NCBI GenBank assembly: GCA_900018345.1
Contig: FCNA01000108.1
Span: forward strand, 21,483-85,482
Length of the DNA: 64,000 nucleotides
Origin: Clostridiales bacterium CHKCI006
Lineage (GTDB): Bacteria; Bacillota_I; Bacilli_A; Erysipelotrichales; Coprobacillaceae
Direction: 5' to 3'
Both the position numbers and the translations under genes were made by a program. The notes under the pieces are model-generated. The model had not been told where the DNA came from, made no database searches, and was given only the letters and a program-made list of their open reading frames with translations. Positions 1 through 8,688 of the stretch are shown here, piece by piece (position 1 is the stretch's first letter; each line of letters opens with the position of its first letter).

Positions 1-24
1 ACCTGTTTCAATAACTGCGTACAT
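1..24 (-). CDS. rplU: Ribosomal protein L21, N-terminal fragment (cut by window edge)
   Basis: The minus strand reads ATG followed by codons for MYAVIETG, which is the typical start of ribosomal protein L21 of the large subunit. Only the first eight codons are inside the window. A strong ribosome binding site (AGGAGGTG) lies a few bases upstream of the ATG. Its place directly downstream of spoIVFB is the same as in Bacillus subtilis, which supports the call. Confidence 0.85.
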
Positions 25-123
25 GAACCGCACCTCCTAATTTGATATTCCAAGACTCGCCAAATAAGGCAGACAACTGTCTTTTCACCTTTTTTGAGCG
101 GTTGTAGCTAGAGGTCTACAACG
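25..123 (-). ncRNA. Candidate L21 leader (5' untranslated region of rplU)
   Basis: About 100 bases of untranslated RNA separate the predicted transcription start from rplU. The RNA would begin with a hairpin whose arms are GTTGTAG and CTACAAC (positions 101-122) and would contain a second short hairpin, AGACA-AC-TGTCT (71-82). Firmicutes are known to have autoregulatory L21 leader RNAs at this site. The match to that family is inferred from position and hairpins only; no covariance search was possible. Confidence 0.5.
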
Positions 124-129
124 CATTCC

Positions 130-158
130 ATTTTAGCATTTTCATTTTTACTTGTCAA
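130..158 (-). promoter_or_regulatory. Promoter of rplU
   Basis: On the minus strand there is TTGACA (153-158), a 17-base spacer, and TAAAAT (130-135) preceded by TGC, an extended -10. This is a strong sigma-A type promoter. Its -35 box lies at the very end of spoIVFB, so rplU can be expressed independently of the upstream sporulation-type genes. Confidence 0.8.
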
Positions 159-903
159 CCAAAAACTTAGCTTGAATGAAGCTTTTTTCATCCATCAGGC
201 ATCCTTTTTCGAGATAAAAATTATGATAGGGACGCAGCAAACAGCGATCATGATGAAGAACGCTTCGCCGGTAACGGCACCCAGCCAACCGACCGATCAA
301 CCAGTTGAGATAATAATAATAGAAGTGACTGGCATAATCCCATATTTGCGTCAATAGATACGCATAGATCAGGATATGTCCGATCTGAAACGTATACCAG
401 GCAAACAAACCAAGCGTCAATAAAGAAATTGGAATCAATAATTTCATACATAGTAGATAATCCAGTTTAAAGCTCAGACACAGCAGGAGCAACTTGGCAC
501 CGTCCAACGGCCAGATCGGCAGCAAGTTTAAGATCAGGACACTTTGATTGACCAGCGTATAATAAGCATAACTATGTGTACCGAGCCATGGTCGAAGGAA
601 AAGTCCAAACAGATAGAGCCCCAGATGACTCAATGGTCCGGCTAAAACTAACAGCAGATCCTGCCAGATCGGTTTCAGGCCAAAATCCCTGACCATCAAA
701 AAGGCACCGAAAGGATAAAGGCGGATCTCCTTGATTTCATACCCGAACAGGCAGGCGACCAGCCCATGACTGTACTCATGCCATAAAATAATAAAGAAAG
801 CAATGATGCTTTCTTTGAACCATCCTACAGCCAGGCACATCCCAAAGTACATGAGCACACTTGGATGTGCGACAAGCTTAGGCCATTGCCAGCGCTTCTT
901 CAT
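148..903 (-). CDS. spoIVFB: SpoIVFB-like site-2 intramembrane zinc protease
   Basis: A 251-residue polytopic membrane protein of the M50 family. The zinc motif reads HEYSH near residue 44, and the second motif NLLPIWPLDG carries the conserved Asp ligand. In B. subtilis, SpoIVFB cleaves pro-sigma-K in the outer forespore membrane and is held inactive by SpoIVFA. The start MKKRWQW was chosen because residues upstream of it are not conserved-looking. This start lies inside the 3' end of spoIVFA (26-base overlap), suggesting translational coupling. The neighbours spoIVFA and rplU are as in Bacillus. The C-terminal tail after the last membrane segment is Cys/Arg/His-rich and may be the cytoplasmic CBS-less tail. 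Confidence 0.85.
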   Translation of the reverse strand: MKKRWQWPKLVAHPSVLMYFGMCLAVGWFKESIIAFFIILWHEYSHGLVACLFGYEIKEIRLYPFGAFLMVRDFGLKPIWQDLLLVLAGPLSHLGLYLFGLFLRPWLGTHSYAYYTLVNQSVLILNLLPIWPLDGAKLLLLCLSFKLDYLLCMKLLIPISLLTLGLFAWYTFQIGHILIYAYLLTQIWDYASHFYYYYLNWLIGRLAGCRYRRSVLHHDRCLLRPYHNFYLEKGCLMDEKSFIQAKFLVDK

Positions 904-1453
904 AGGAAATCGCCTGTCCTTCGTAGGAAAACTGCAGGCTGAACGCACTTTCCCAATAACCTAAGAGATCGCCGCTTTGCACATGATCATACAGCGCAAC
1001 CTCTACTTCACTCAAATCACCGTACACAGCCTGTATCCCGTTTGTCTGTTCGATCGTGACACTTTTTTCATCAGCGGCAATGACCACCCCTACACCGATC
1101 GCGCTGATAGCGCTGGTTGGGGCGGTGAAATGGGTCTCGTCAATCGCCTCATAACTGACCGGCCCATCCACAGCAGTCGTTTCATTGTGGAAAAAAGGAA
1201 TGACAGATAACAGATGGGTATCGATCCAATCCTGATATTTTGCGAATGAAAGATGCTCACTGATCCACTGCGTGAACACCTCACCCTGCCCGCTAGCTCG
1301 CATATAGGTTCCTACTCCCAGCACCAGTGCGCCCGCCAGCATCAAACGAATCATCCAGCGGTAAAGCCGATTAAACTGACGATCATTCAAAACAGGTTGA
1401 CTATGATGATGGCGCTGACGCATGCGACGACGAATTTCATCTAAATCATCCAT
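878..1453 (-). CDS. spoIVFA: SpoIVFA-like degenerate M23 (LytM) membrane protein
   Basis: A 191-residue protein with a basic N-terminal cytoplasmic part, one membrane segment (about residues 33-50) and a C-terminal domain with the beta-sheet pattern of LytM/M23 peptidases. The catalytic histidines are not there: the region that normally reads like VVIDHGNG is VTIEQTNG, and the late HxH is replaced by LQFSY. Such degenerate M23 domains are typical of SpoIVFA and SpoIIQ, which act as scaffolds or inhibitors. It sits directly upstream of, and overlaps, the SpoIVFB protease gene. A GAGGTGATGGG ribosome binding site supports the start. Confidence 0.8.
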   Translation of the reverse strand: MDDLDEIRRRMRQRHHHSQPVLNDRQFNRLYRWMIRLMLAGALVLGVGTYMRASGQGEVFTQWISEHLSFAKYQDWIDTHLLSVIPFFHNETTAVDGPVSYEAIDETHFTAPTSAISAIGVGVVIAADEKSVTIEQTNGIQAVYGDLSEVEVALYDHVQSGDLLGYWESAFSLQFSYEGQAISYEEALAMA

Positions 1454-1493
1454 CCCATCACCTCATTATCATGATATGAAAGAATGGCTTTCT

Positions 1494-2558
1494 TTATGTA
1501 CGACGCTCAACGATTTTCTTCAGACCGGCAAATCCAACCATCAGTAAAGGCACTGCAAAGACCATACCGGTAATGCCAAACAGATTGGTTCCGATGATAA
1601 TCGCACACAGGATCCAGATTGGCTTGGTATTCGTATTACTGGAATAAACACGCGGCATGATCACATACGAATCTACTAAAAAAAGAATCAGGGTCAAAAG
1701 CAGCATGACCATAAACTGAAGCGATGGTAAACCATATCCTGTCAGCAAACCGACCAAACTGGACATCAGCGGGCCAATATAAGGAATGATCACACTCAAA
1801 GCATTTAATACGGCCAGTTCCTTATAATAACTATGCCCCACCAGAAAATACATCAGTCCATATTCTAACAGATGAATTCCCATTAAGACCAGGACCCCTT
1901 TTAGAAAGCACAGCATATAATAATCCAGACTGGATAGATAACTCGGCAAGAAGGGATGGATCAAACGCGAGAGTCGCTTGATCTGCATTTTGACTTCATC
2001 AATATGCGCAATCATGTAAAGAGAGATCGCCAGATAGATCACACCACTGGTAAAATAACCCAGCGCATCAGTCAGGGCTGTTAAAGCATTTTGCCAGATG
2101 CCCAGATTATCGACTAAAGTCCGAATACCTTCAATGAAACTGGAAAATAACGGGCTCAAGTTCACATCATGTTCAATGATCAGCCAGATATTGATTTCCT
2201 GGGCTGCTGCGATCAGCATGGCCGACAGTTCTGAGATCTTGCGAATCATCGCCGGCAATAAAACAACGCCTAAGACCAGAACCAGAAAGATCACAGAAAT
2301 ATAGACAAAAGCAATCGCCAGACCTCGTTTCATTCCCATATCTCTTAAAAAATTCACACATGGATTTAAAATATAGGCAATCATAAAACCGATTGCAAAC
2401 GGTTTGATGATGGCTATCAGCATGCCGAAGATATCAGCAAAGACCGGACTGAGGGAATAGAGGATCAAGATGATCAAAAGGATCATAATGATACCAAGCG
2501 AACGATACAAAGTGGATATATCCTGGAGCTTTGAAATGATTTTTTTCATCAGGTTCAT
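1494..2558 (-). CDS. AI-2E (PerM/YtvI) family membrane permease
   Basis: A 354-residue protein with about eight membrane segments and the family layout: two N-terminal segments, an amphipathic middle part (about 90-190), then a C-terminal block with motifs such as IPYIGP and the GITGMVFAVPLL tail. Members have been linked to autoinducer export, Na+/H+ antiport or, for YtvI, sporulation; the substrate cannot be told here. It occurs between minD and spoIVFA, where B. subtilis has nothing, so it may be a lineage-specific insertion. The ribosome binding site is AAGGAAGTGAG. Confidence 0.8.
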   Translation of the reverse strand: MNLMKKIISKLQDISTLYRSLGIIMILLIILILYSLSPVFADIFGMLIAIIKPFAIGFMIAYILNPCVNFLRDMGMKRGLAIAFVYISVIFLVLVLGVVLLPAMIRKISELSAMLIAAAQEINIWLIIEHDVNLSPLFSSFIEGIRTLVDNLGIWQNALTALTDALGYFTSGVIYLAISLYMIAHIDEVKMQIKRLSRLIHPFLPSYLSSLDYYMLCFLKGVLVLMGIHLLEYGLMYFLVGHSYYKELAVLNALSVIIPYIGPLMSSLVGLLTGYGLPSLQFMVMLLLTLILFLVDSYVIMPRVYSSNTNTKPIWILCAIIIGTNLFGITGMVFAVPLLMVGFAGLKKIVERRT

Positions 2559-2587
2559 AAACTCACTTCCTTATACCCCTATTCTAA

Positions 2588-2611
2588 CAAAAAAAGCGCC
2601 ATAAAGCACTT
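2588..2611 (-). terminator. Terminator after minD
   Basis: The minus strand folds AAGTGC-TTTATG-GCGCTT followed by seven T residues. It overlaps the minD stop codon and separates minCD from the AI-2E permease gene. Confidence 0.7.
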
Positions 2612-3389
2612 ATTTTTGAAATAGTTTTTGCAGAAAGGTCTTTTTGCGACTGACCGTATAGTTCACATTCTCACCATTTAAACGACGCGCAATTCGACAA
2701 AAGCATTCCCTCAAGATACTTCTATCATCAAAGTAGACCGGTACACCCCGATTATTCGCAGCAATCATATGGGCATCTTCATAAACAATTCCTAACAGTG
2801 GCAAAGAAAGGATCTCCGTTGCATCGCGCAGCGTTAGACTGGTCTTATTTTGTATGTAATCTTCATTTAACCGATTGACGATCATTGAGATATTGCCGAT
2901 ACCCTTCTTCATCAGCAAGCCCACCACCCGATCGCAGTCACGGATGCTGGCGAGATCTAAATTAACGACCACGATGGCTTCATCTGCACAGTTAGCTGCA
3001 TACTGAAAGCCTTTCTCAATACCGGCCGGACTATCAATCAAAATATAATCAAACTGATGTTTAAAGTGATCCACCAGCGTTTGCATATATTCCAGGTTGA
3101 AATCACCAAACTGCAAGGTCTTACAAGCAGGAATCAAATATAAGGACGCACAGCGTTTATCTTTGATCAGGACCTGATCCATGGTACAACGTCCATCCAC
3201 GACGTCTTTCAGATCATAGATCACCCGATTTTCCAGTCCCATCATCACATCCAGATTTTTCAGACCCAGATCAGCATCGACTAAACAGACCCGATAATCC
3301 TGATTGGCCAGTGCACAAGCCAAATTCACACTGATACTGCTCTTGCCGACACCACCTTTTCCCGAAGTAATTACGATTGTTCTAGCCAT
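2610..3389 (-). CDS. minD: Septum-site ATPase MinD
   Basis: A 259-residue ParA/MinD ATPase that places the division septum by recruiting MinC to the membrane. Visible features are the deviant Walker A motif SGKGGVGKSS right after the start, VDADLGLKNLD, and the Walker B-type ILIDSPAG. A C-terminal amphipathic tail (KKTFLQKLFQK) is the usual membrane-targeting helix. The start MARTIVITSG was chosen over upstream codons because of the GGAGGGGGAT ribosome binding site and family alignment. It overlaps the end of minC by eight bases. Confidence 0.95.
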   Translation of the reverse strand: MARTIVITSGKGGVGKSSISVNLACALANQDYRVCLVDADLGLKNLDVMMGLENRVIYDLKDVVDGRCTMDQVLIKDKRCASLYLIPACKTLQFGDFNLEYMQTLVDHFKHQFDYILIDSPAGIEKGFQYAANCADEAIVVVNLDLASIRDCDRVVGLLMKKGIGNISMIVNRLNEDYIQNKTSLTLRDATEILSLPLLGIVYEDAHMIAANNRGVPVYFDDRSILRECFCRIARRLNGENVNYTVSRKKTFLQKLFQK

Positions 3390-3951
3390 CACTATCCCCC
3401 TCCAAAATATCCCCATCGTGGGACACATCATCGTATAATCTCAGTGTCCGCGTGCTGACATGCTCTAAACGCTTCTGATTGATGCACAGGGTCGCATCCA
3501 CTAAGTGGGTCGCGCTGATATGCGCATTTGGCCCATGCACCTCAATCACCCCGCGCACTTCACCCAGCGCATAGACATTGCCCTGTACCCTCAGATATCC
3601 ACCGGGATTGATCCTGCCATCAAAGACCACATCTTCATCAGCCTGGACAACCTCGCCATTGCGGATGGTCATGGATAAATGAGTCATCTCTGTTTTGGTT
3701 GGACAAGGCTGATTGAAGCCGCAAAAAAGGACCTGTTGGCTGGTCGTCAGAACATCCAGCAAAGCAAAAAGGAATTGGCGCGAGAGCAGCCGCTGACCAA
3801 AATCAAAATAAGCACGGATAAAATATCCCTCTTTATGGAGCAGCGGATTGTCGATCCAGTCAGTGATACCGACAAGAACCTCTGCTTCTGACAATGTTTC
3901 ATCAATCACAAATAAAAGATGATCATTGATGCCTTTGACCTGTATCTTCAT
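3382..3951 (-). CDS. minC: Septum-site inhibitor MinC
   Basis: A 189-residue protein, slightly short for the family. The C-terminal half (about residues 92-165) is the MinC beta-helix: it has IRNGEVV, DVVFDGRINPGGYLRVQGNVYV-type turns and a late LRG-like step. This domain binds MinD and, with the N-terminal domain, blocks FtsZ assembly. The N-terminal domain is divergent, as is common. It is translationally coupled to minD. In Bacillus mreBCD lie between radC and minC; here they are absent. Confidence 0.85.
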   Translation of the reverse strand: MKIQVKGINDHLLFVIDETLSEAEVLVGITDWIDNPLLHKEGYFIRAYFDFGQRLLSRQFLFALLDVLTTSQQVLFCGFNQPCPTKTEMTHLSMTIRNGEVVQADEDVVFDGRINPGGYLRVQGNVYALGEVRGVIEVHGPNAHISATHLVDATLCINQKRLEHVSTRTLRLYDDVSHDGDILEGDSDG

Positions 3952-4028
3952 GCTCCGCCCTCACTTCCTAACACTAAACTCATTGTAAGGGGTCGCCCGT
4001 AAAAAAAGTGTCGAAGCAGCTTATGAAA

Positions 4029-4703
4029 CTAAAAAAGTTCTGCTTCTCTTAAACTGATATAACGATTTTTGCCGATGATCAGATGATCCAAGAGCGGGAT
4101 ACCGATGATCTCACCGGTACGGGCAATCATCTCGGTCAATTCAATATCAGCCTTGGAAGGGGTGGCATTGCCACTGGGATGATTATGTGCAATAATGATC
4201 CGCGCCGCTGAACAGGCCATCGCCTCTTTATAGATCTCACGGGGATGGGCAATGGAACAGTCCAGTCCGCCCTTATAGATCATCCGTTCTCTGATGATCT
4301 GGTTTTTCGTATTCAAAAATAGGGTGACCAGACATTCCTGCTGCTGATCCTGCAGCTTGCCTGCCAGATAATTGAAGGCATCCTGCGCATTTTCGATACG
4401 CCGCTTTTCTTTTGGATCCGAAAGCTGCAGACGCGTAGCCAATTCAATGGCAGCCAACACTTCCAGTGCCTTTGTTTCCTTGATGCCTTTAATTTGGACC
4501 AGATCCGCCAGCGTCAGCTGCGGCAAGTTCACAAACCCACCGCAGCATTGAATGATCTTATAAGCCAGATCGAGACTGGAAGCACTGCGCGTCCCTGTCT
4601 TTAGCAGGATCGCCAGTAATTCGGCATTGCTGAGCGTATCAATACCATGATAAAGGGCTTTTTCACGAGGGCGCTCATCCTCATGCATTTCTTTGATTTG
4701 CAT
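4029..4703 (-). CDS. radC: RadC family protein (JAMM/MPN domain)
   Basis: A 224-residue protein with an N-terminal helix-hairpin-helix part (about 1-85) and a C-terminal JAMM metalloprotease-like domain with the full motif HNHPSGNATPSKAD. RadC proteins were once tied to DNA repair, but the biochemical role is unsettled. It lies in the conserved radC-minCD-spoIVFAB neighbourhood. Its ribosome binding site (AGCAGG) lies in the last codons of the SPOR gene, so the two are probably co-translated. Confidence 0.93.
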   Translation of the reverse strand: MQIKEMHEDERPREKALYHGIDTLSNAELLAILLKTGTRSASSLDLAYKIIQCCGGFVNLPQLTLADLVQIKGIKETKALEVLAAIELATRLQLSDPKEKRRIENAQDAFNYLAGKLQDQQQECLVTLFLNTKNQIIRERMIYKGGLDCSIAHPREIYKEAMACSAARIIIAHNHPSGNATPSKADIELTEMIARTGEIIGIPLLDHLIIGKNRYISLREAELF

Positions 4704-4706
4704 TAT

Positions 4707-5081
4707 TCACCTGCTTTCCAGATAGTCAATCAGGGCATCGGGATCATCGATAGAGAGGTCAGAAGGACAGCTGACTTCCTTTGCCACCACGCTTAGGCCA
4801 GCATTCTGCAGTGCTGTCGTGACTTCGGCATTATCACTTTGTTCAAAGGTAAAATTCGCAATCAAATAATACTGATCCTCTTTATGTACGATATAGTGCT
4901 CAAAGCCTGCTGATTCTAATTGACTGGCTGCCTGTGAAGCATTCTCCTGACTGGAATAAAGACCGACCTGATTATAATAAAGGGTGGATGTCTGCTGTTC
5001 AGGCACCAGATAAAGCATCAGACTTCCCAAAATACTGCCGATCAACAAGCCTAAAGCGACCATTACATATTCCTTTTTCAT
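4707..5081 (-). CDS. Small membrane-anchored SPOR-domain protein, SpoIIB-like by position
   Basis: A 124-residue protein with an N-terminal membrane anchor (about residues 7-27, VMVALGLLIGSILGSLMLYL) and an extracytoplasmic SPOR domain (YNQVGLYSSQENASQAA onward). SPOR domains bind denuded glycan strands at division or engulfment septa. In B. subtilis the gene at this position, between valS and radC, is spoIIB, also an anchor plus SPOR protein but much longer (over 300 residues). Orthology is therefore inferred from position and domain; the protein is short. Ribosome binding site GAGGTGAGTGT. Confidence 0.65.
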   Translation of the reverse strand: MKKEYVMVALGLLIGSILGSLMLYLVPEQQTSTLYYNQVGLYSSQENASQAASQLESAGFEHYIVHKEDQYYLIANFTFEQSDNAEVTTALQNAGLSVVAKEVSCPSDLSIDDPDALIDYLESR

Positions 5082-5163
5082 ACACTCACCTCAACCTATC
5101 CTATGAGATAGATCACCTGTTTATGCCCTCATTCTATTATCCGCTTTTTATCCCAAAAACACT

Positions 5164-5197
5164 TGAAAAAAAAGGAGATTGTTTGGATACAATCCCC
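5164..5197 (-). terminator. Terminator after valS
   Basis: On the minus strand GGGGATTGT and ACAATCTCC pair around the loop ATCCAA and are followed by eight T residues. The hairpin begins at the valS stop codon. Confidence 0.85.
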
Positions 5198-7818
5198 TAT
5201 TTGGATAAGGCCGCCAGTCCTGCCAGAACACTTTCATATTGTTTACGGTAATTAGCCAGTTTTTCTTTTTCCTGAGCAATCTTAGCAGCCGGAGCTTTGG
5301 CGACGAAGTTTGGATTTGCCAGCATCTTTTCACAACGCTGGATCTCTTTTTCCAGACGGTCTTTTTCTTTTTCCTGTTTGGCTCTCTCAGCCTGGAAATC
5401 CACGAGTCCTTCAAGTGATACTTCCAGTACGTTACCGCCACGGATCGTTCGGGTCGTCACTTCTCCTTCTAAGCCCTCAGAAGAGAACCCTAAGCACTGG
5501 GCATGACCTAAACGACTGATATAAGGCGCTAACTGATCAGCGTAACTGGATAACTGACTATCCGCTGTTTCTCTGATATGATAATGAATTTCTTTAGCGT
5601 TCTTGATATTGTAGTTCACTCTGATCTCACGAATACCTTTGATGATCTCAATCAGATCTGCTACCTGTTTTTCGACTTCAGGTGCCTCGAAATCAGGCTG
5701 AATCTCAGGCCAGGTCGTGATACAGATAGATTCTTCCAGATGTGGGATGGCCTGATAGATCTCTTCAGTCACAAACGGCATAAATGGGTGCAGCATCTTC
5801 ACAATGGCATTCAGCACATAAACGAGTGTTGCCCGTGTTTCTTCTTTAGCTTTCGCATCTTCACCATTTAAAGCAACCTTCGCCAGTTCGATATACCAGG
5901 AGCAGAAATCATCCCAGATAAAACGATAAAGTTCTGTGCCGACAATGACAAATTCGTACTTATCCATGTATTCATCGACATGCGCGATGACCTGATTCAA
6001 GCGATGCAGGATCCAGCGATCTGCCAGCTGATGTGTCTCTATTTTCTTTGGATAAGCCATCTCCTCTTCAATATTCATCAGGACAAAGCGGCTGGCGTTC
6101 CAGATCTTATTAATAAAGTTCCAGGAGGCTTCCACTTTTTCAGGAATATAACGCAGATCCTGTCCAGGCGCTGAATTTGTCGTCAGGAAATAACGCAGCG
6201 CATCGGCACCATAAGTGTCGATCACTTCCATCGGATCCACACCGTTGCCTAAGGACTTCGACATCTTGCGTCCTTGCTCATCACGGATCAGACCATGAAT
6301 CAGACAGTCTTTAAATGGACGCTGACCGGTCAGTTCCAGTCCCTGGAAAGCCATTCTTGCTACCCAGAAGAAAATGATATCATATGCAGTAACCAGCACA
6401 TTAGTTGGATAATAACGCTGCAGATCCTCTGTTTTTTCAGGCCAGCCTAAGGTTGAGAATGGCCACAGGGCTGAACTGAACCAGGTATCCAGGACATCCT
6501 CATCCTGAACCCAGCCTTCACCCTCAGGTGCACTTTCACCCACATAGATCTCTTCACCACGATACCAGGCTGGGATCCGATGTCCCCACCAGAGCTGGCG
6601 GGAAATACACCAGTCAAAGCAATTTTCCATCCATTGATTCAGTGTTTTTTCAAAACGTGCAGGATAGAAATGAATCTTTTTGTCTGCATCCGCCTGTTGC
6701 TCAAGCACCTGTTTAGCCAGCTTGTCCATACGTACGAACCACTGTTTGGATAAATATGGCTCAACCACCGCATGCGTTCGCTCACTATGTCCGACACTAT
6801 GTACCATCGGTTCAATCTCAATCAACAGATCGGCCTCTTCCAGATCTTTCACCAGGGCTTCACGGCATGCCTCACGACTCATGCCGCAATACTTTCCGGC
6901 ATTTTCATTCATCGTCGCATCCGGGTTCATGACTACCACGCGTTCTAAGTGATGACGATTGCCAACTTCAAAGTCGTTTGGATCATGCGCAGGCGTGATC
7001 TTTACGACTCCTGTACCAAATTCAGGATCTGCGTGCATATCCGCAATGATCGGAATGCGTTTATTCACGATAGGCAGGATAACATATTGTCCTACTAAAT
7101 CTTTATAGCGCTCATCTTTGGGATTGACTGCAACAGCCGTATCACCAAACAAGGTTTCCGGACGTGTCGTCGCTACCTCCAGATAACGACTATGATCTTC
7201 CAGATAATACTTTAAATGATAAAAAGCGCCCGGATCATCCTGATAGATCACCTCTTCATTAGATAAAGCCGTCTGCGAAACCGGATCCCAGTTGATGATC
7301 CTTTCTCCACGATAAATGAGGCCCTGACGATAATAATCAACGAATACCCTGGTAACTGCCTTATTCAGTCCTTCATCAAGAGTAAATCTTTCGCGGGAGT
7401 AATCCAACGATAAGCCCAGCTTGCTCCATTGATCACGAATGTTCTTAGCATATTCCTCTTTCCATTCCCAAGCTTTCTCTAAGAAACCTTCACGGCCAAG
7501 ATCACGTTTATTGATGCCCTGCTTCTTCAATTTTTCTACGACCTTGACCTCTGTTGCAATCGCCGCATGGTCCATGCCCGGCAGCCACAACGCATCAAAG
7601 CCTTTCATGCGTTTATAACGAATGATCATATCCTGTAACGTCGTATCCCAGGCGTGACCTAAATGTAGTTTTCCGGTAACATTAGGCGGTGGGATCACGA
7701 TTGCATAAGGTTTTTTAGAGGTATCGCCGGCTTCGAAGTAATGGTGATCAAGCCAGTTCTGATACTTTCCTTTTTCTACCTCCTGATGATTATATTTTGG
7801 TGCTAACTCTTTTTTCAT
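5197..7818 (-). CDS. valS: Valyl-tRNA synthetase
   Basis: An 873-residue class I synthetase that charges tRNA-Val. The HIGH signature is KLHLGHAWD near residue 52, the KMSKS loop is RKMSKSLGN, and an editing domain lies between. The C-terminal 70 residues form the coiled coil typical of ValRS. The start MKKELAPKY was chosen because GGAGG lies six bases before it; the ATG two codons earlier abuts the ribosome binding site. It follows a DUF4375 gene by 11 bases, and both lie downstream of a Val-specific T-box leader, so both should be induced by uncharged tRNA-Val. Confidence 0.97.
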   Translation of the reverse strand: MKKELAPKYNHQEVEKGKYQNWLDHHYFEAGDTSKKPYAIVIPPPNVTGKLHLGHAWDTTLQDMIIRYKRMKGFDALWLPGMDHAAIATEVKVVEKLKKQGINKRDLGREGFLEKAWEWKEEYAKNIRDQWSKLGLSLDYSRERFTLDEGLNKAVTRVFVDYYRQGLIYRGERIINWDPVSQTALSNEEVIYQDDPGAFYHLKYYLEDHSRYLEVATTRPETLFGDTAVAVNPKDERYKDLVGQYVILPIVNKRIPIIADMHADPEFGTGVVKITPAHDPNDFEVGNRHHLERVVVMNPDATMNENAGKYCGMSREACREALVKDLEEADLLIEIEPMVHSVGHSERTHAVVEPYLSKQWFVRMDKLAKQVLEQQADADKKIHFYPARFEKTLNQWMENCFDWCISRQLWWGHRIPAWYRGEEIYVGESAPEGEGWVQDEDVLDTWFSSALWPFSTLGWPEKTEDLQRYYPTNVLVTAYDIIFFWVARMAFQGLELTGQRPFKDCLIHGLIRDEQGRKMSKSLGNGVDPMEVIDTYGADALRYFLTTNSAPGQDLRYIPEKVEASWNFINKIWNASRFVLMNIEEEMAYPKKIETHQLADRWILHRLNQVIAHVDEYMDKYEFVIVGTELYRFIWDDFCSWYIELAKVALNGEDAKAKEETRATLVYVLNAIVKMLHPFMPFVTEEIYQAIPHLEESICITTWPEIQPDFEAPEVEKQVADLIEIIKGIREIRVNYNIKNAKEIHYHIRETADSQLSSYADQLAPYISRLGHAQCLGFSSEGLEGEVTTRTIRGGNVLEVSLEGLVDFQAERAKQEKEKDRLEKEIQRCEKMLANPNFVAKAPAAKIAQEKEKLANYRKQYESVLAGLAALSK

Positions 7819-7829
7819 AAGCATCCTCC

Positions 7830-8426
7830 TTAATTCAAAAATGTGGCTTTATGCTGACGGATGTAGTTTGCCAGCTTATCCTCGATCTGTTCTTCTTCAC
7901 ACAGATCCATAAAATCAAATGTATAGGTCTGGAAAGATGGTGCATCATCCTCCTCATCCACATCTACATCAGCAATTTGACCACTTTGTTCCTGAATTGC
8001 CAGATCGACGACCTTTTGCATCAGATCAGCCAGTTTCGGACAGCCGATGGCCGTAAAACTGTCGACCAGATCTGGTAAATATTCCTTTCCGGGTCCAGTG
8101 AAAAACTGATAGACCGAGCCACGGCCATTGTCAACAGCAGTCTGCATCAGATAGACGGTATAGACGACCTTCTCTCCTTCCGTCAGATTTTCCTTGAGAT
8201 GCTCATAGTCTTCATCTTCCTTGGTAAAGATGTGCGTCACAATGGCATCCTTGAGTTCATCATCCAGGGTTTCGTCAAATGTTGTTTCATCGATATGACG
8301 ATATTTTTCCTGTTTTTCAAGCATCTGCTGCATCATTGCATCCTGTTGCTTTTTAAGTTGACGGGTGCCTATCACGATCTGCACGATCAACCAGACCCCA
8401 ATCACAATCAATACATACTGTAACAT
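7830..8426 (-). CDS. Membrane-anchored DUF4375 (DMP19-like) protein
   Basis: A 198-residue protein: one N-terminal membrane segment (about 3-20), a Gln/Lys-rich linker, and a domain at about residues 80-140 with [20 protein letters not shown] followed by a GS.YQFF pattern. This resembles the DUF4375/DMP19 family, whose members are often immunity or DNA-mimic-type proteins of unsettled function. The C-terminal part is strongly acidic ([10 protein letters not shown]). It is the first gene after the Val T-box and co-transcribed with valS. I do not know its role; family assignment is moderate. Confidence 0.6.
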   Translation of the reverse strand: MLQYVLIVIGVWLIVQIVIGTRQLKKQQDAMMQQMLEKQEKYRHIDETTFDETLDDELKDAIVTHIFTKEDEDYEHLKENLTEGEKVVYTVYLMQTAVDNGRGSVYQFFTGPGKEYLPDLVDSFTAIGCPKLADLMQKVVDLAIQEQSGQIADVDVDEEDDAPSFQTYTFDFMDLCEEEQIEDKLANYIRQHKATFLN

Positions 8427-8442
8427 CACAGATCCTCCTCAA

Positions 8443-8653
8443 ATAAAAAAGACGTCCTCATAAGGACGTCTGGAACGTGGTACCACCTTACTTCGCATCA
8501 TTGATGCCTCATTACCTTAACGCGGTCCACGTGTTTACCTACTTCATTTCAATAAACAAGCTCGAGGGCTACCTTCAATAACGGCCTTTATTCCTTTTCA
8601 GCAAACGGAACTCTCTAAGAAAGACGAAGTTATTTACTCCTCCCTGTCAACGC
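8443..8653 (-). promoter_or_regulatory. T-box leader, specifier GUA (Val)
   Basis: The minus strand has the AGAGAG-type Stem I start, the codon GUA in the specifier position (8570-8572) within GAAGGTAGCC, and the T-box AGGTGGTACCACGTT (8474-8488). The terminator is AGACGTCC-TTATG-AGGACGTCT plus a T run (8443-8472). Binding of uncharged tRNA-Val would favour the antiterminator and allow transcription of the DUF4375 gene and valS. Confidence 0.95.
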
Positions 8654-8659
8654 ACCCCC

Positions 8660-8688
8660 ATTATAACAAATTTTTAAATGACCGTCTA
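8660..8688 (-). promoter_or_regulatory. Promoter of the valS T-box operon
   Basis: The minus strand has TAGACG (8683-8688), 17 bases, and a perfect TATAAT (8660-8665). The -35 box overlaps the stop codon of the preceding ysxE-like gene. Confidence 0.75.

Noticed and set aside
1454..1493. Terminator between the AI-2E permease and spoIVFA
   Set aside because: GAAAG-CCATT-CTTTC is only five base pairs and has no T run.
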